A stretch of DNA of 64,000 bases. Origin: Xanthomonas melonis. GTDB lineage: Bacteria > Pseudomonadota > Gammaproteobacteria > Xanthomonadales > Xanthomonadaceae. A model generated the notes under the pieces. It made no database searches. It was not told where the DNA came from and worked only from the letters and a program-made list of their open reading frames with translations. The stretch spans positions 117,028-181,027 of the forward strand of contig NZ_JAJGQH010000011.1 of the NCBI RefSeq assembly GCF_020783655.1. Reading direction: 5' to 3'. A program made the translations under genes and the position numbers. This document shows positions 55,934 to 64,000 of the stretch, piece by piece; position 1 is the stretch's first letter, and each line of letters opens with the position of its first letter.

Positions 55934-58543
55934 TCACCCCTTCTCTCGCCGCGAGGCCGGCCGCGACGTCTCGCTACCCGCGTCTGCGCGCCGCGCATTC
56001 TTCGCTGCATACATCGCTTCGTCCGCTGCGTGCATCAGGCTGGCGGCGTCGGCATCGTCGCCCCGCAGCCAGGCGACGCCGATGCTGGGCTGGATCGGCA
56101 GCCACTGCTCGCCGAACATGGTCCCCGCCGCCACCGCCTGGCGGATGCGCTCGGCGACACCGTGACACGCCGCCTCCGGCGCCTGCAGGTTGTCCAGCAA
56201 CACCACGAACTCATCGCCGGCCAGACGTGCCACCAGGTAGCGCCCTTCCACCGCGCGCTGCAGGCAGCGCCCGAACTCCACCAGCACCGCGTCGCCCGCG
56301 CGGTGGCCGTAGGTGTCGTTGATGCGCTTGAATCCGTCCAGATCCAGGAACATCACCGCCACGGCGCGCTGCAGCTGCTGCGCCTGCGCGATCGCCGCAT
56401 GCAGTGCGTCGGTCCAGGCATGCCGATTGGGCAGGCCGGTGAGGGCATCGCGCGTGGCGCGCTCGTGCATCAGCCGGTGCAGCGTCTTGTGCGCGGTGAC
56501 GTCCTGCGCCATCAAGAAGAATCCCTGCGCTCCTGCCGCCGTGCGCCGCGCCTCGGGCACCAGGGTGATCTCCACATCGCGCGTGGTGTCGCCCATCCGC
56601 AGCACATGCTCGAAGCTGACGCGTTGCCCGACGATCACTTGCGCCAGCGCCGCACGTGCCGCCGCGCTCAGCGGCGCGCCAAGCAGGCGGGTGATGGGCA
56701 GGCCGACCAGGCTGGCCGGCTCCATGCCCAGCCAATCGCGGTGAGCCTGGTTGGCGAACAGGCAGCGCTGGGCGGCATCGAACTGGCTGACCAGCGCTGG
56801 CGTGGCGTCGCTGATCGCGCGCAGGCGCGCCTCGCTCTCGGCCAGACGTTCGGCGGCCACGTGCCGCTCGGTGACGTCCTGGATCTGCGAGACGAAATGC
56901 GCCGGCGCGCCACTGCCGTCGCGTACCAGCGAGACCGATAGCTGTGCCCAGATCACCGCCCCCTGCTGGCTGATGTAGCGCTTGGCCAGACTGTAGCTGC
57001 CGCGCTTGCCATCGATCAGTTCCTGCACCAGTTGCAGGTCCATCTGCAGATCGTCGGGGTGGGTGATCTGCTGAAAGGTGGTTCGCAACAACTGTTCGCG
57101 CGGATAGCCCAGGATGCTGCACAGCGAAGGATTGACGTCGCGCCAGGCCCCGTCCAGCGAGACGATCGCCATGCCCTGCGGCGCGGTCTCGAAGGCGCCG
57201 GCGAACCGTTCGGCGGCCAGTTGCGCAGCCGCCTGCGCCTGCAGCTCGGCGGTCACGTCGATGGCCATCGCCAGATAGCCCGCCAGCCCCTGCCGCGCGT
57301 CGTGGATGATGTTGAAGCACAGCCGTACCCGCCGCAGCTCGCCGTTCTTGCGCACCAGCGTCCACAGCTCGACGCCCAGCAGATCGCCAGCCGCGGCGGC
57401 GGCGAGCTTCGCGTACGAGGGTGGCGACAGCGCCAGCGTGGCCATGTGGCGCTCGAGCTCGGAATGCAGATGGAACTGGGTCGGGCAGCCGCCCAGCACC
57501 TCGGCGGCGGCATACCCCAACAGCCGTTCGGCGCCCGGATTGAACAACTCGATGCGTCCCTGCGGATCGAAGGCGATGATCGCCACGTCCTGCGACGCAT
57601 CCACCAGCGCCTGCAGCCGCGCGCGCTCGGCAGACAGTGCCGCCGAGGCATCCTTGAGCTGGGTGATGTCATGCATCACGCACACGGCGCCCAGCGCAGA
57701 CCCGTTATCGGCGGCCACCGGATCGGCATTGCACAACACGCTGCGCGCAGGCTGCCCGTTCGCGCGGATCACCAGCTCGGCATTGCGGACGTGTTCGCCG
57801 CGCCAGGCGCGTACCAGCGGAATCGCCTCGGTCGACAGCAGCGTGTTGCCGTCGGCGGCGTACAGATCGAAATGCTGCGCCCACTGCGCAGGTGGCAGCA
57901 GGCGTGGGTCGGCGCCATGCCAGCGCCGTGCGGCGTGATTGAATTCGCGCAGCAGGCCATCGGTATCGCAGGCCACCACGCCGTCGGGCATGGCCTCCAG
58001 CAGCATGCTCAGGGTCTGCCGCTGCGCCTGCGCGTCCAGCCGGTCGCGGCGCGATTCCAGCAGGTTGGCCGCCTGGCGCGCCAGCCGGATCAGCGCCTGC
58101 TTCTGTTCTTCGCCGAGCACGCGCGACCGCGTGCTGAGCGTGCACAGGGTGCCGTAGGCGTATCCCTCGCGGCCGATCAACGGCACCCCGACATACGAGC
58201 GCACACCCGGCACGGCGGTGACCAGCGGGTTGGCGGCGAAGCGCGGGTCGGCCTCGGCGTCGGGCACCTCCATCAGCTCGGTGCCCATCACCGTGTACGA
58301 ACAGAAGGACACGCTACGCGGGGTGCCTTCCAGGTCGGTGCCGCAGCGCGCCTTGAACCATTGCCGGTCGGCATCCAGCAGCGACACCAGCGCCATCGGC
58401 GCGCCGGTGACGTGCGCGGCCAGCCAGGCGATATCGTCGAATTCGGCCTCGTACTCGGTGTCCAGTACGCCCAACCGGCGCACCGCGTCCACGCGCAGCG
58501 CGTCGTTGTCGGGAATCGGCACGGGCGGCAGCGTGGCGGTCAT
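55934..58543 (-). CDS. Multi-sensor GAF/PAS protein with AGDEF-type GGDEF domain
   Basis: 869 residues, no membrane segment. N-terminal GAF domain (about 20-170), four PAS/PAC segments (about 175-300, 305-430, 435-560, 565-690), and a C-terminal GGDEF domain (about 700-860) with DLDGFKRINDTYGH intact but the signature as AGDEF (RLAGDEFVVLL). Some AGDEF proteins remain active cyclases, so activity is possible. No EAL domain. The GAF domain resembles that of the protein encoded at 62150. The architecture suggests integration of several redox or ligand signals. Confidence 0.92.
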   Translation of the reverse strand: MTATLPPVPIPDNDALRVDAVRRLGVLDTEYEAEFDDIAWLAAHVTGAPMALVSLLDADRQWFKARCGTDLEGTPRSVSFCSYTVMGTELMEVPDAEADPRFAANPLVTAVPGVRSYVGVPLIGREGYAYGTLCTLSTRSRVLGEEQKQALIRLARQAANLLESRRDRLDAQAQRQTLSMLLEAMPDGVVACDTDGLLREFNHAARRWHGADPRLLPPAQWAQHFDLYAADGNTLLSTEAIPLVRAWRGEHVRNAELVIRANGQPARSVLCNADPVAADNGSALGAVCVMHDITQLKDASAALSAERARLQALVDASQDVAIIAFDPQGRIELFNPGAERLLGYAAAEVLGGCPTQFHLHSELERHMATLALSPPSYAKLAAAAAGDLLGVELWTLVRKNGELRRVRLCFNIIHDARQGLAGYLAMAIDVTAELQAQAAAQLAAERFAGAFETAPQGMAIVSLDGAWRDVNPSLCSILGYPREQLLRTTFQQITHPDDLQMDLQLVQELIDGKRGSYSLAKRYISQQGAVIWAQLSVSLVRDGSGAPAHFVSQIQDVTERHVAAERLAESEARLRAISDATPALVSQFDAAQRCLFANQAHRDWLGMEPASLVGLPITRLLGAPLSAAARAALAQVIVGQRVSFEHVLRMGDTTRDVEITLVPEARRTAAGAQGFFLMAQDVTAHKTLHRLMHERATRDALTGLPNRHAWTDALHAAIAQAQQLQRAVAVMFLDLDGFKRINDTYGHRAGDAVLVEFGRCLQRAVEGRYLVARLAGDEFVVLLDNLQAPEAACHGVAERIRQAVAAGTMFGEQWLPIQPSIGVAWLRGDDADAASLMHAADEAMYAAKNARRADAGSETSRPASRREKG

Positions 58544-58997
58544 GGCGAAGTCGGAGGCGGCGTCTGGTCAAGGTAGATCGCCCGAGGTAACGGCGAGGCG
58601 ATGGTCAACTTAAGCGCTCCTGGTCGCGTCCGTTCATGCGGCGCGGCCCATCGGGCCCGGCACCGTGGCAGTGGCGGCAACACCGCCGGCCGCGCATGCA
58701 TGGATGCAGGACCAAGCGAGGACGACATCGCGGTGGCGGCTGCATCGGGCGTGGCTCGGTACGTGGTGGCCGGCCGCGCCCCACCCGCTGCGGCCCTGGG
58801 TCGGCACCTGCACCATGCAATGCGTGCGGCGCGATCGACCGTGCACCGGCGGGTCCGGCGCCCCACCGCCGCGCTCGGCCAGGCCGCCCCGACGGCGAGG
58901 CCGGCTTCGCCGCCGTCGCAGCCCATGCCGCCCTGCATTTGCGGCGCCGCCAGGCAGCCACTACCCTCGGCCGATTGTCCGTTTCCAGGAGTGTCAC

Positions 58998-61877
58998 ATG
59001 CTGCGTCCGCTGTCCCTGTTGATCGCCGGTGTCCTGGGCATGGCTGCCGGTACCGTCGCCCCCGCCGTCGCGGCCGCCCCGGCCAGCCTGTCCAAGGCCG
59101 CGACCAGCAGCGCCATCCCCGACATCGCCTACACGCGCTTCACCCTGCCCAACGGCCTGACCGTGATCGTGCACGAAGACCACAAGGCCCCGGTGGTGGC
59201 GGTCAGCATCTGGTACCACATCGGCTCCGGCGACGAGCCGGCCGGCAAGACCGGCTTTGCGCATCTGTTCGAGCACCTGATGTTCTCCGGCTCGGAGAAC
59301 AACAAGGGCAGCTTCTTCGCGCCGCTGGAGAAGGTCGGCACCACCGACATGAACGGCACCACCTGGTTCGACCGCACCAATTACTTCGAAACCGTGCCGA
59401 CCACCGCGCTGGATACCGCGCTGTGGCTGGAATCGGACCGCATGGGCCATCTGCTCGGCGCGATCGGCCAGGAGGAACTCGATACCCAGCGCGGCGTGGT
59501 GCAGAACGAGAAACGCCAGGGCGAGAACCGCCCCTACGGCCGCGTGGACCAGAACATCCTGTCCAACCTGTTCCCGGCCAACCATCCCTACCAGCACGAC
59601 ACCATCGGCTCGATGGAAGACCTGGATGCGGCCTCGCTGGCCGATGTCAAACAGTGGTTCAACGCCAACTACGGCGCAGCCAATACCACCCTGGTACTGG
59701 CCGGCGACATCACCGTGGCGCAGGCGCGCGCCAAGGCCGCGCAGTACTTCGGCGACATTCCTTCCGGCAAGCCGGTGCCGCGTCAGCAGCCGTGGATCAC
59801 CCCGCTGCCGGCGCAGAAGCGCGGCGTGCAGCACGACCACGTGGCGCAGCCGCGCATCTACCGCACCTGGGCCGCGCCGCAGCTGGGCACCGATGACGTG
59901 ATCCAGCTGGACCTGGCCACCACCGTGCTGGGCGGCGGCAAGACCTCGCGGCTGTACCAGCGCCTGGTGTATCAGGACAATCTGGTCGACGACGTGTCGG
60001 CCTCGATTCAGCCCTTCGCGCTGTCCAGCCAGATGCAGATCCAGGCGGACGTGAAGGACGGCGTGGACCCGGCCAGGGTCGAAGCCATCATCGACGAGGA
60101 ATTGAAGAAGTTCATCGCCCAGGGCCCCACCGCCGACGAGCTGCAGCGCGCGCAGGTGGCCTACCGCGCCGGCTTCGTGCGTGGACTGGAAAAGGTGGGT
60201 GGGTTCAGCGGCAAGGCAGCGATCCTGGCCGAGGGCCAGGTCTATCGCGGCGATCCGGGCGCCTACAAGCAGGACCTGCAGCGCGGCCAGGCCGCCACCG
60301 TGGACAGCGTCAGGCAAGCCGCCGCCACCTGGTTCGGCAAGGGCGACTACCTGCTGACGGTGTTGCCGGCCGACAAGGGCTTCGACCCGGACGCCGAAGA
60401 CAAGGCGGTGGTCGCACGCGCCGCCGAACCGGGCAAGCCGGCGCCCAAGCTGCCGGCCGCCGGCAAGTACACCGTCACCGCCTCCACACTGGATCGCAGC
60501 AAGGGCGTGCCGGACACCAACCAGTTCCCGGACCTGAGCTTTCCGACACTGCAGCGTGGCAAGTTGAAGAACGGCATCGAGGTGGTGCTGGCCGAGCGCC
60601 ACACCATCCCGGTCACCCAGATCGAGCTGCTGTTCGATGCCGGGTATGCCGCCGACCAGGGCAACAAGCTCGGTACCGCCAGCTTCAGCGCCGCACTGAT
60701 GAACGAGAGCACCACCGCGCTGGATTCGGTGGAAGTGGCGCAACGCCGCCAGCGCCTGGGCGCCATCACCGCGGTGGGCTGCGATCTGGACAGCTGCAGT
60801 GCGTCGCTGGACGCGCTCAACGACCAGTTGCAGCCATCGCTGCAGTTGTTCTCCGACATCGTGCGCAACCCGGCCTTCAAGGGCAGCGATATCGAGCGCG
60901 TGCGCGGGCAGTGGCTGTCCGGCATCGCGCAGGAAAAGACCCAGCCCAATAGCCTGGCGCTGCGCGCGTTGCCGCCGTTGCTGTTCGGCAAGCAGCATCC
61001 GTACGGCATCCCGCTCACCGGCAGCGGCACCGAGGCGGCGATCAGGAGCCTCAATGCGCAGGACCTGCAGGCCTTCCACAGCCAGTGGCTGCGTCCGGAC
61101 AACCTGCGCATCCTGGTGGCCGGCGACACCACGCTGGCGCAGATCATTCCGCAGCTGGACGCGGCGTTCGGCGACTGGAAGGCACCAGCCACCCCGCTGC
61201 CGAAGAAGAACCTGGTCCAGGTGGCCGCGCAGCCCAAGCCGCGCGTCTACCTGATCAACCGCCCGGACGCACCGCAGTCGGTGATCCTGGCCGGCCTGCT
61301 GGCCCCGTCCACCAAGACCCCGGACAACCTGGCGATCGGCGTGGCCAACGGCGCCTTCGGCGGCACCTTCACCTCACGCCTGAACATGAACCTGCGTGAG
61401 AGCAAGCGCTGGGCCTACGGCGCCAGCACCCGCATGCTGGACGCGCAGGGCCAACGTCCCTACATGTTCTCCGCGCCGGTGCAGACCGACAAGACCGCCG
61501 AGTCGGCCAACGAGATCTTCAAGGAAGCCACCGCGGTGATCGGCGCCAAGCCGTTGACCGGCGAGGAGATCGCCAAGATCAAGAACCAGCGCATCCGCGC
61601 CCTGCCCGGTAGCTTCGAAACCACCGGCGCGGTGCTGGGCGCGATCGAAGGCATCGTGCAATTCGACCGCCCGGACGATTACGTGCAAACCCTCAAGCCG
61701 CGCCTGGAGGCGATCGATCAAGCGGCAGCACAGAAGGCCATCGCCGGGATCATCAAGCCCGACGCCATGACCTGGGTGATCGTGGGTGACCTGAAGAAGA
61801 TCGAAGCCCCGGTGCGTGCGCTCAAGCTGGGCGACGTGCAGGTGCTGGACGTGGACGGCAAGCCGGTCAAGCGCTGA
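58998..61877 (+). CDS. Exported M16 zinc peptidase (two-lobe, pitrilysin-like)
   Basis: 959 residues. Signal peptide about 1-26. The N-terminal lobe carries the inverted zinc motif His89-x-x-Glu92-His93 (HLFEH) with the third Glu downstream in QNEKRQGENRPYG. The C-terminal lobe (from about 520) keeps the fold but lacks HxxEH, as usual. M16 enzymes enclose and degrade unfolded peptides. The ATG at 58998 begins the signal peptide. The frame extends upstream with non-coding composition. Confidence 0.94.
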   Translation: MLRPLSLLIAGVLGMAAGTVAPAVAAAPASLSKAATSSAIPDIAYTRFTLPNGLTVIVHEDHKAPVVAVSIWYHIGSGDEPAGKTGFAHLFEHLMFSGSENNKGSFFAPLEKVGTTDMNGTTWFDRTNYFETVPTTALDTALWLESDRMGHLLGAIGQEELDTQRGVVQNEKRQGENRPYGRVDQNILSNLFPANHPYQHDTIGSMEDLDAASLADVKQWFNANYGAANTTLVLAGDITVAQARAKAAQYFGDIPSGKPVPRQQPWITPLPAQKRGVQHDHVAQPRIYRTWAAPQLGTDDVIQLDLATTVLGGGKTSRLYQRLVYQDNLVDDVSASIQPFALSSQMQIQADVKDGVDPARVEAIIDEELKKFIAQGPTADELQRAQVAYRAGFVRGLEKVGGFSGKAAILAEGQVYRGDPGAYKQDLQRGQAATVDSVRQAAATWFGKGDYLLTVLPADKGFDPDAEDKAVVARAAEPGKPAPKLPAAGKYTVTASTLDRSKGVPDTNQFPDLSFPTLQRGKLKNGIEVVLAERHTIPVTQIELLFDAGYAADQGNKLGTASFSAALMNESTTALDSVEVAQRRQRLGAITAVGCDLDSCSASLDALNDQLQPSLQLFSDIVRNPAFKGSDIERVRGQWLSGIAQEKTQPNSLALRALPPLLFGKQHPYGIPLTGSGTEAAIRSLNAQDLQAFHSQWLRPDNLRILVAGDTTLAQIIPQLDAAFGDWKAPATPLPKKNLVQVAAQPKPRVYLINRPDAPQSVILAGLLAPSTKTPDNLAIGVANGAFGGTFTSRLNMNLRESKRWAYGASTRMLDAQGQRPYMFSAPVQTDKTAESANEIFKEATAVIGAKPLTGEEIAKIKNQRIRALPGSFETTGAVLGAIEGIVQFDRPDDYVQTLKPRLEAIDQAAAQKAIAGIIKPDAMTWVIVGDLKKIEAPVRALKLGDVQVLDVDGKPVKR

Positions 61878-62149
61878 CGTCCTCATGCCCGCCTGGCTGC
61901 ACGCAGCCCAGGCGGGTAGGCAGGATGCGTGGTGGGGCTGCATGCAGCGGCCCTGTCGCATGGGCGGGCCGCCGCCTGGTGAACACCTCCCGGCATTCGA
62001 TGGAACCAGCCAGACCGATGATCGGCGATGCGGCGGCACTGCCCGGCAGCAAAGCGTTCCAGTGAACGTCGATGGTGTTGTCGACACCGCGTTATCGGCC
62101 AGCCCGGTTAAGCTTGGGTCTTCTCCTTTACAGGCGCTTGGCTTATCCG

Positions 62150-63088
62150 ATGAAAGAGATGCCGAAGGCAGACGAAGCATCCCGCCAGCAGGTGCTCGAC
62201 GGTTATCGCATCGTCGACAGCCTGCCCGAAGACACCTATCAGGACATCGTGCAGGTGGCGGCTTCGCTGTGCGAGACCCCGATCGCGCTGATGTCGCTGG
62301 TGGATCGCGATCGCCAGTGGTTCAAGGCACGGCTTGGCGTGGCCCTGCAGCAGACCGACCGTAGCCAGGCGGTATGCGACCACGCCATCCGTGAGCCAAA
62401 CGCCTTGATGGAAGTGCCCGACCTGACCCAGGACCCGCGCTTTCGGGATATTTCCGTGGTCACCGGCGATACCGGCGCACGCTTCTACGCCGGCATGCCG
62501 CTGGTGACCTCCGATGGCGTGGCGCTGGGGACCGTCTGCGTGCTGGATACCGAGCCGCGCCATCTCAACGACATCCAGCGTAACGGTCTGCGGGCGCTGG
62601 CACGGGTCACGATGCGTCTGCTGGATGCGCGCCAGCAAGCGCTGCAACAGGAGCGCGACGCCATCCTGCAGCCGGCCGCCGAGACCGCCGCAACGACCGC
62701 CCAGGCCGCTGCGGACGAGCCGTACCGCCTGGTGATCCTGGAGGTGCAGGAACTGGCCGCGCTGGCCGAGCGCCAGAGCGAACGCCTGCTCGGCCGTACC
62801 CTGCAACAGCTCGACCAGGCATTCGCCGCGCTGGTACAGGGCCCCGGCAACAGTATCGATCGGGTCACCGACAGCGCCGAGTTCATCGCCGTGCTGCGCG
62901 GCCCCGACAGCGAAAACACCTTGCAGGCGCTACGCGAGGTGGCCAAACAACAGCAGGCCTTGGGCCTGACCGTGTTGCTGGGCGAGGCACGCGCCAGCCG
63001 CGCGGACGAGCCGATCGGGCAGGTCTTCCTGCGCGCAGAGAGCGCATTGAGCGCGGGAAAGAACAGTTTCCGCCAGCGCCCGAGCTGA
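62150..63088 (+). CDS. GAF-domain protein with degenerate GGDEF-like C-terminus
   Basis: 312 residues. GAF domain about 20-165 (ALMSLVDRDRQWFKARLG, SQAVCDHAIREPNALMEVPDLTQDPRF), then about 120 residues that align by eye with a GGDEF domain whose catalytic features are gone: SAEFIAVL stands where GGDEF-IVL would be and AESALSAGKNSF where ADKALYRAK would be. It is therefore unlikely to make c-di-GMP and may act as a binding or regulatory partner. Its GAF domain resembles that of the protein encoded at 55934. A second ATG 9 nt later is an alternative start. Confidence 0.82.
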   Translation: MKEMPKADEASRQQVLDGYRIVDSLPEDTYQDIVQVAASLCETPIALMSLVDRDRQWFKARLGVALQQTDRSQAVCDHAIREPNALMEVPDLTQDPRFRDISVVTGDTGARFYAGMPLVTSDGVALGTVCVLDTEPRHLNDIQRNGLRALARVTMRLLDARQQALQQERDAILQPAAETAATTAQAAADEPYRLVILEVQELAALAERQSERLLGRTLQQLDQAFAALVQGPGNSIDRVTDSAEFIAVLRGPDSENTLQALREVAKQQQALGLTVLLGEARASRADEPIGQVFLRAESALSAGKNSFRQRPS

Positions 63089-63222
63089 GGCTCGCACCGG
63101 GAACCTGTTGTGGGCATGCCGATGGCGCGCAGCAACCGGCCGTCGCAGGAGGTCGCGGCGCTGCGCAGCAGTGCTTCTGTGCAGCCCCAATACGCCGCAG
63201 CGACGCCGCCCCGCAGTTCCGC

Positions 63223-64000
63223 TCACCCCAACGCGCACTGCCTCAACTGCTTGTCGGCATACCACAGCGCGCGACGCGCCAAGTCGTAGGCGCTGTCCGC
63301 CTGGCGCGGCAGCAGCTGTGCTGCCATCACCGGATCGGCGCCGTTGTTCAGTGCATGCTCGGCGCGCTCCAGATCCGACAGATGCGTGCGTACCGGCGAC
63401 AGCAGCACCTTGCGTCTGGACGCTTCGCAACGCGCACTGCGTTGCTCTAGCGCCGCCAGGGCCTGGCGGATGCGGCGGCTGGCTTCGCCCTTCAGGTCCG
63501 GCGGCGTCTCGTGCGCGATGGGTGCGGCCTTGTATGCATCGCCGGTGGCCTCGCTGCCGAGCTCGGCCTGGTTTGCGGCCAGTGCCGGATTGAAGCGCAC
63601 GTCCGGCGGTGGCCGCGCCCTGGCCGTCTGCGTCTGCGGCCCGTTGAGCATGTCGTTGAACTTCTTCATGCCGCGCCCGGCTTCCTGCATCGCCACGTCG
63701 CCCAGCGTGCCGTCGCTCTTCCAGTCCTTGGCGAAGCGCGTCTGCCGGTACTGCACCGGATTGACCCGCTCCATCACATTGCGCGTGCCCGCCTGCACGC
63801 GCGCATCGTCCATGCCAGGAGGAACCGCAGCGCCTTGCGGCGCCATCGGGTCCACCTTCGCCTCGGGCGGCAGGCGCAGGTTGCCGTCCCGGGTGTACAA
63901 CTGGGCCGCCACCGGGTCGTCGGCAGCGGCATCGGCCGCTGCCACCTGGCGCTGCGGCGGCGGGGTGCGCGTCGGCGGCGGCGCGCGACGTGCCGTCGCG
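63223..64000 (-). CDS. Proline-rich protein of unknown function (cut by window edge)
   Basis: At least 259 residues; the frame stays open to the right edge, so the N-terminus is missing. The visible N-terminal part is rich in Pro-Thr-Arg and Pro-Pro (APPPTRTPPPQRQ). A mixed-charge region follows and a C-terminal part has conserved-looking Cys residues (RSARCEASRRK, LRQCALG) and likely helices. No family recognised. It may be the end of one of the long repetitive proteins annotated in xanthomonads, but that is a guess. Confidence 0.7.
   Translation of the reverse strand, partial: ATARRAPPPTRTPPPQRQVAAADAAADDPVAAQLYTRDGNLRLPPEAKVDPMAPQGAAVPPGMDDARVQAGTRNVMERVNPVQYRQTRFAKDWKSDGTLGDVAMQEAGRGMKKFNDMLNGPQTQTARARPPPDVRFNPALAANQAELGSEATGDAYKAAPIAHETPPDLKGEASRRIRQALAALEQRSARCEASRRKVLLSPVRTHLSDLERAEHALNNGADPVMAAQLLPRQADSAYDLARRALWYADKQLRQCALG

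Overview
The window is chromosomal DNA of a Xanthomonas-type gammaproteobacterium. The support is very high GC, the engXCA-type GH5 cellulase, the 645-residue OpgH/HrpM glucosyltransferase, the estA-like/algZ/algR/hemC block, the lptM-dapF-DUF484-xerC-hslVU block, and several families of short palindromic intergenic repeats of the kind common in xanthomonads. No rRNA, tRNA, insertion sequence, integrase of a mobile element, prophage or CRISPR array was recognised. XerC is the chromosomal dimer-resolution recombinase.

Layout. 1-3 kb: cell-shape operon mreB-mreC-mreD on the minus strand, leaving the window on the left. 3.2-4.2 kb: a PfkB-family (adenosine-kinase-like) sugar/nucleoside kinase. 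4.5-15.9 kb: the most interesting region. An AcoR-type sigma-54 activator (+) faces a six-gene minus-strand operon: PQQ-dependent alcohol dehydrogenase, periplasmic solute-binding lipoprotein fused to ankyrin repeats, cytochrome c lipoprotein, YVTN beta-propeller lipoprotein, class III-like zinc alcohol dehydrogenase, TonB-dependent receptor. A near-consensus -24/-12 promoter and two TGT-N12-ACA dyads lie upstream of the dehydrogenase. The dehydrogenase carries the Asp-Tyr-Asp signature of lanthanide-dependent enzymes. I infer a sigma-54-controlled, probably lanthanide-dependent periplasmic alcohol oxidation system with its own electron acceptor and outer-membrane uptake receptor.

16-26 kb: a HAD phosphatase, a lipoprotein, an M1 aminopeptidase, a GGDEF protein, ubiE, an EmrB/EmrA-like efflux pair, and a GNAT plus cytosine-deaminase-like pair. 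26-32 kb: hslU-hslV (with a good sigma-32 promoter), xerC, DUF484, dapF, lptM and a YbaN-like membrane protein, all on the minus strand. 32-43 kb: two S9 oligopeptidases, an aminotransferase, a secreted thioredoxin-fold protein, a lipocalin, a WYL regulator and a DUF481 outer-membrane protein. 43-49 kb: hemC, algR, algZ, an esterase and opgH. 49-64 kb: an M28 peptidase, three signalling proteins with GAF/PAS/GGDEF domains, a SulP transporter, the engXCA-like cellulase, an M16 peptidase and a proline-rich protein cut by the right edge.

The set fits a plant-associated, aerobic, polymer-degrading bacterium: many exported peptidases, a cellulase, osmoregulated periplasmic glucan synthesis, dense c-di-GMP signalling and periplasmic alcohol oxidation. 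Repeats are a second theme. Inverted pairs of GGGATT-type blocks occur at several loci and one pair is translated as part of mreC. There is a 60-bp unit in three tandem copies, two inverted copies of a roughly 90-100 bp structured element between opgH and the M28 peptidase, and a 23-bp perfect inverted repeat near 17.8 kb with a decayed relative near 43.0 kb.
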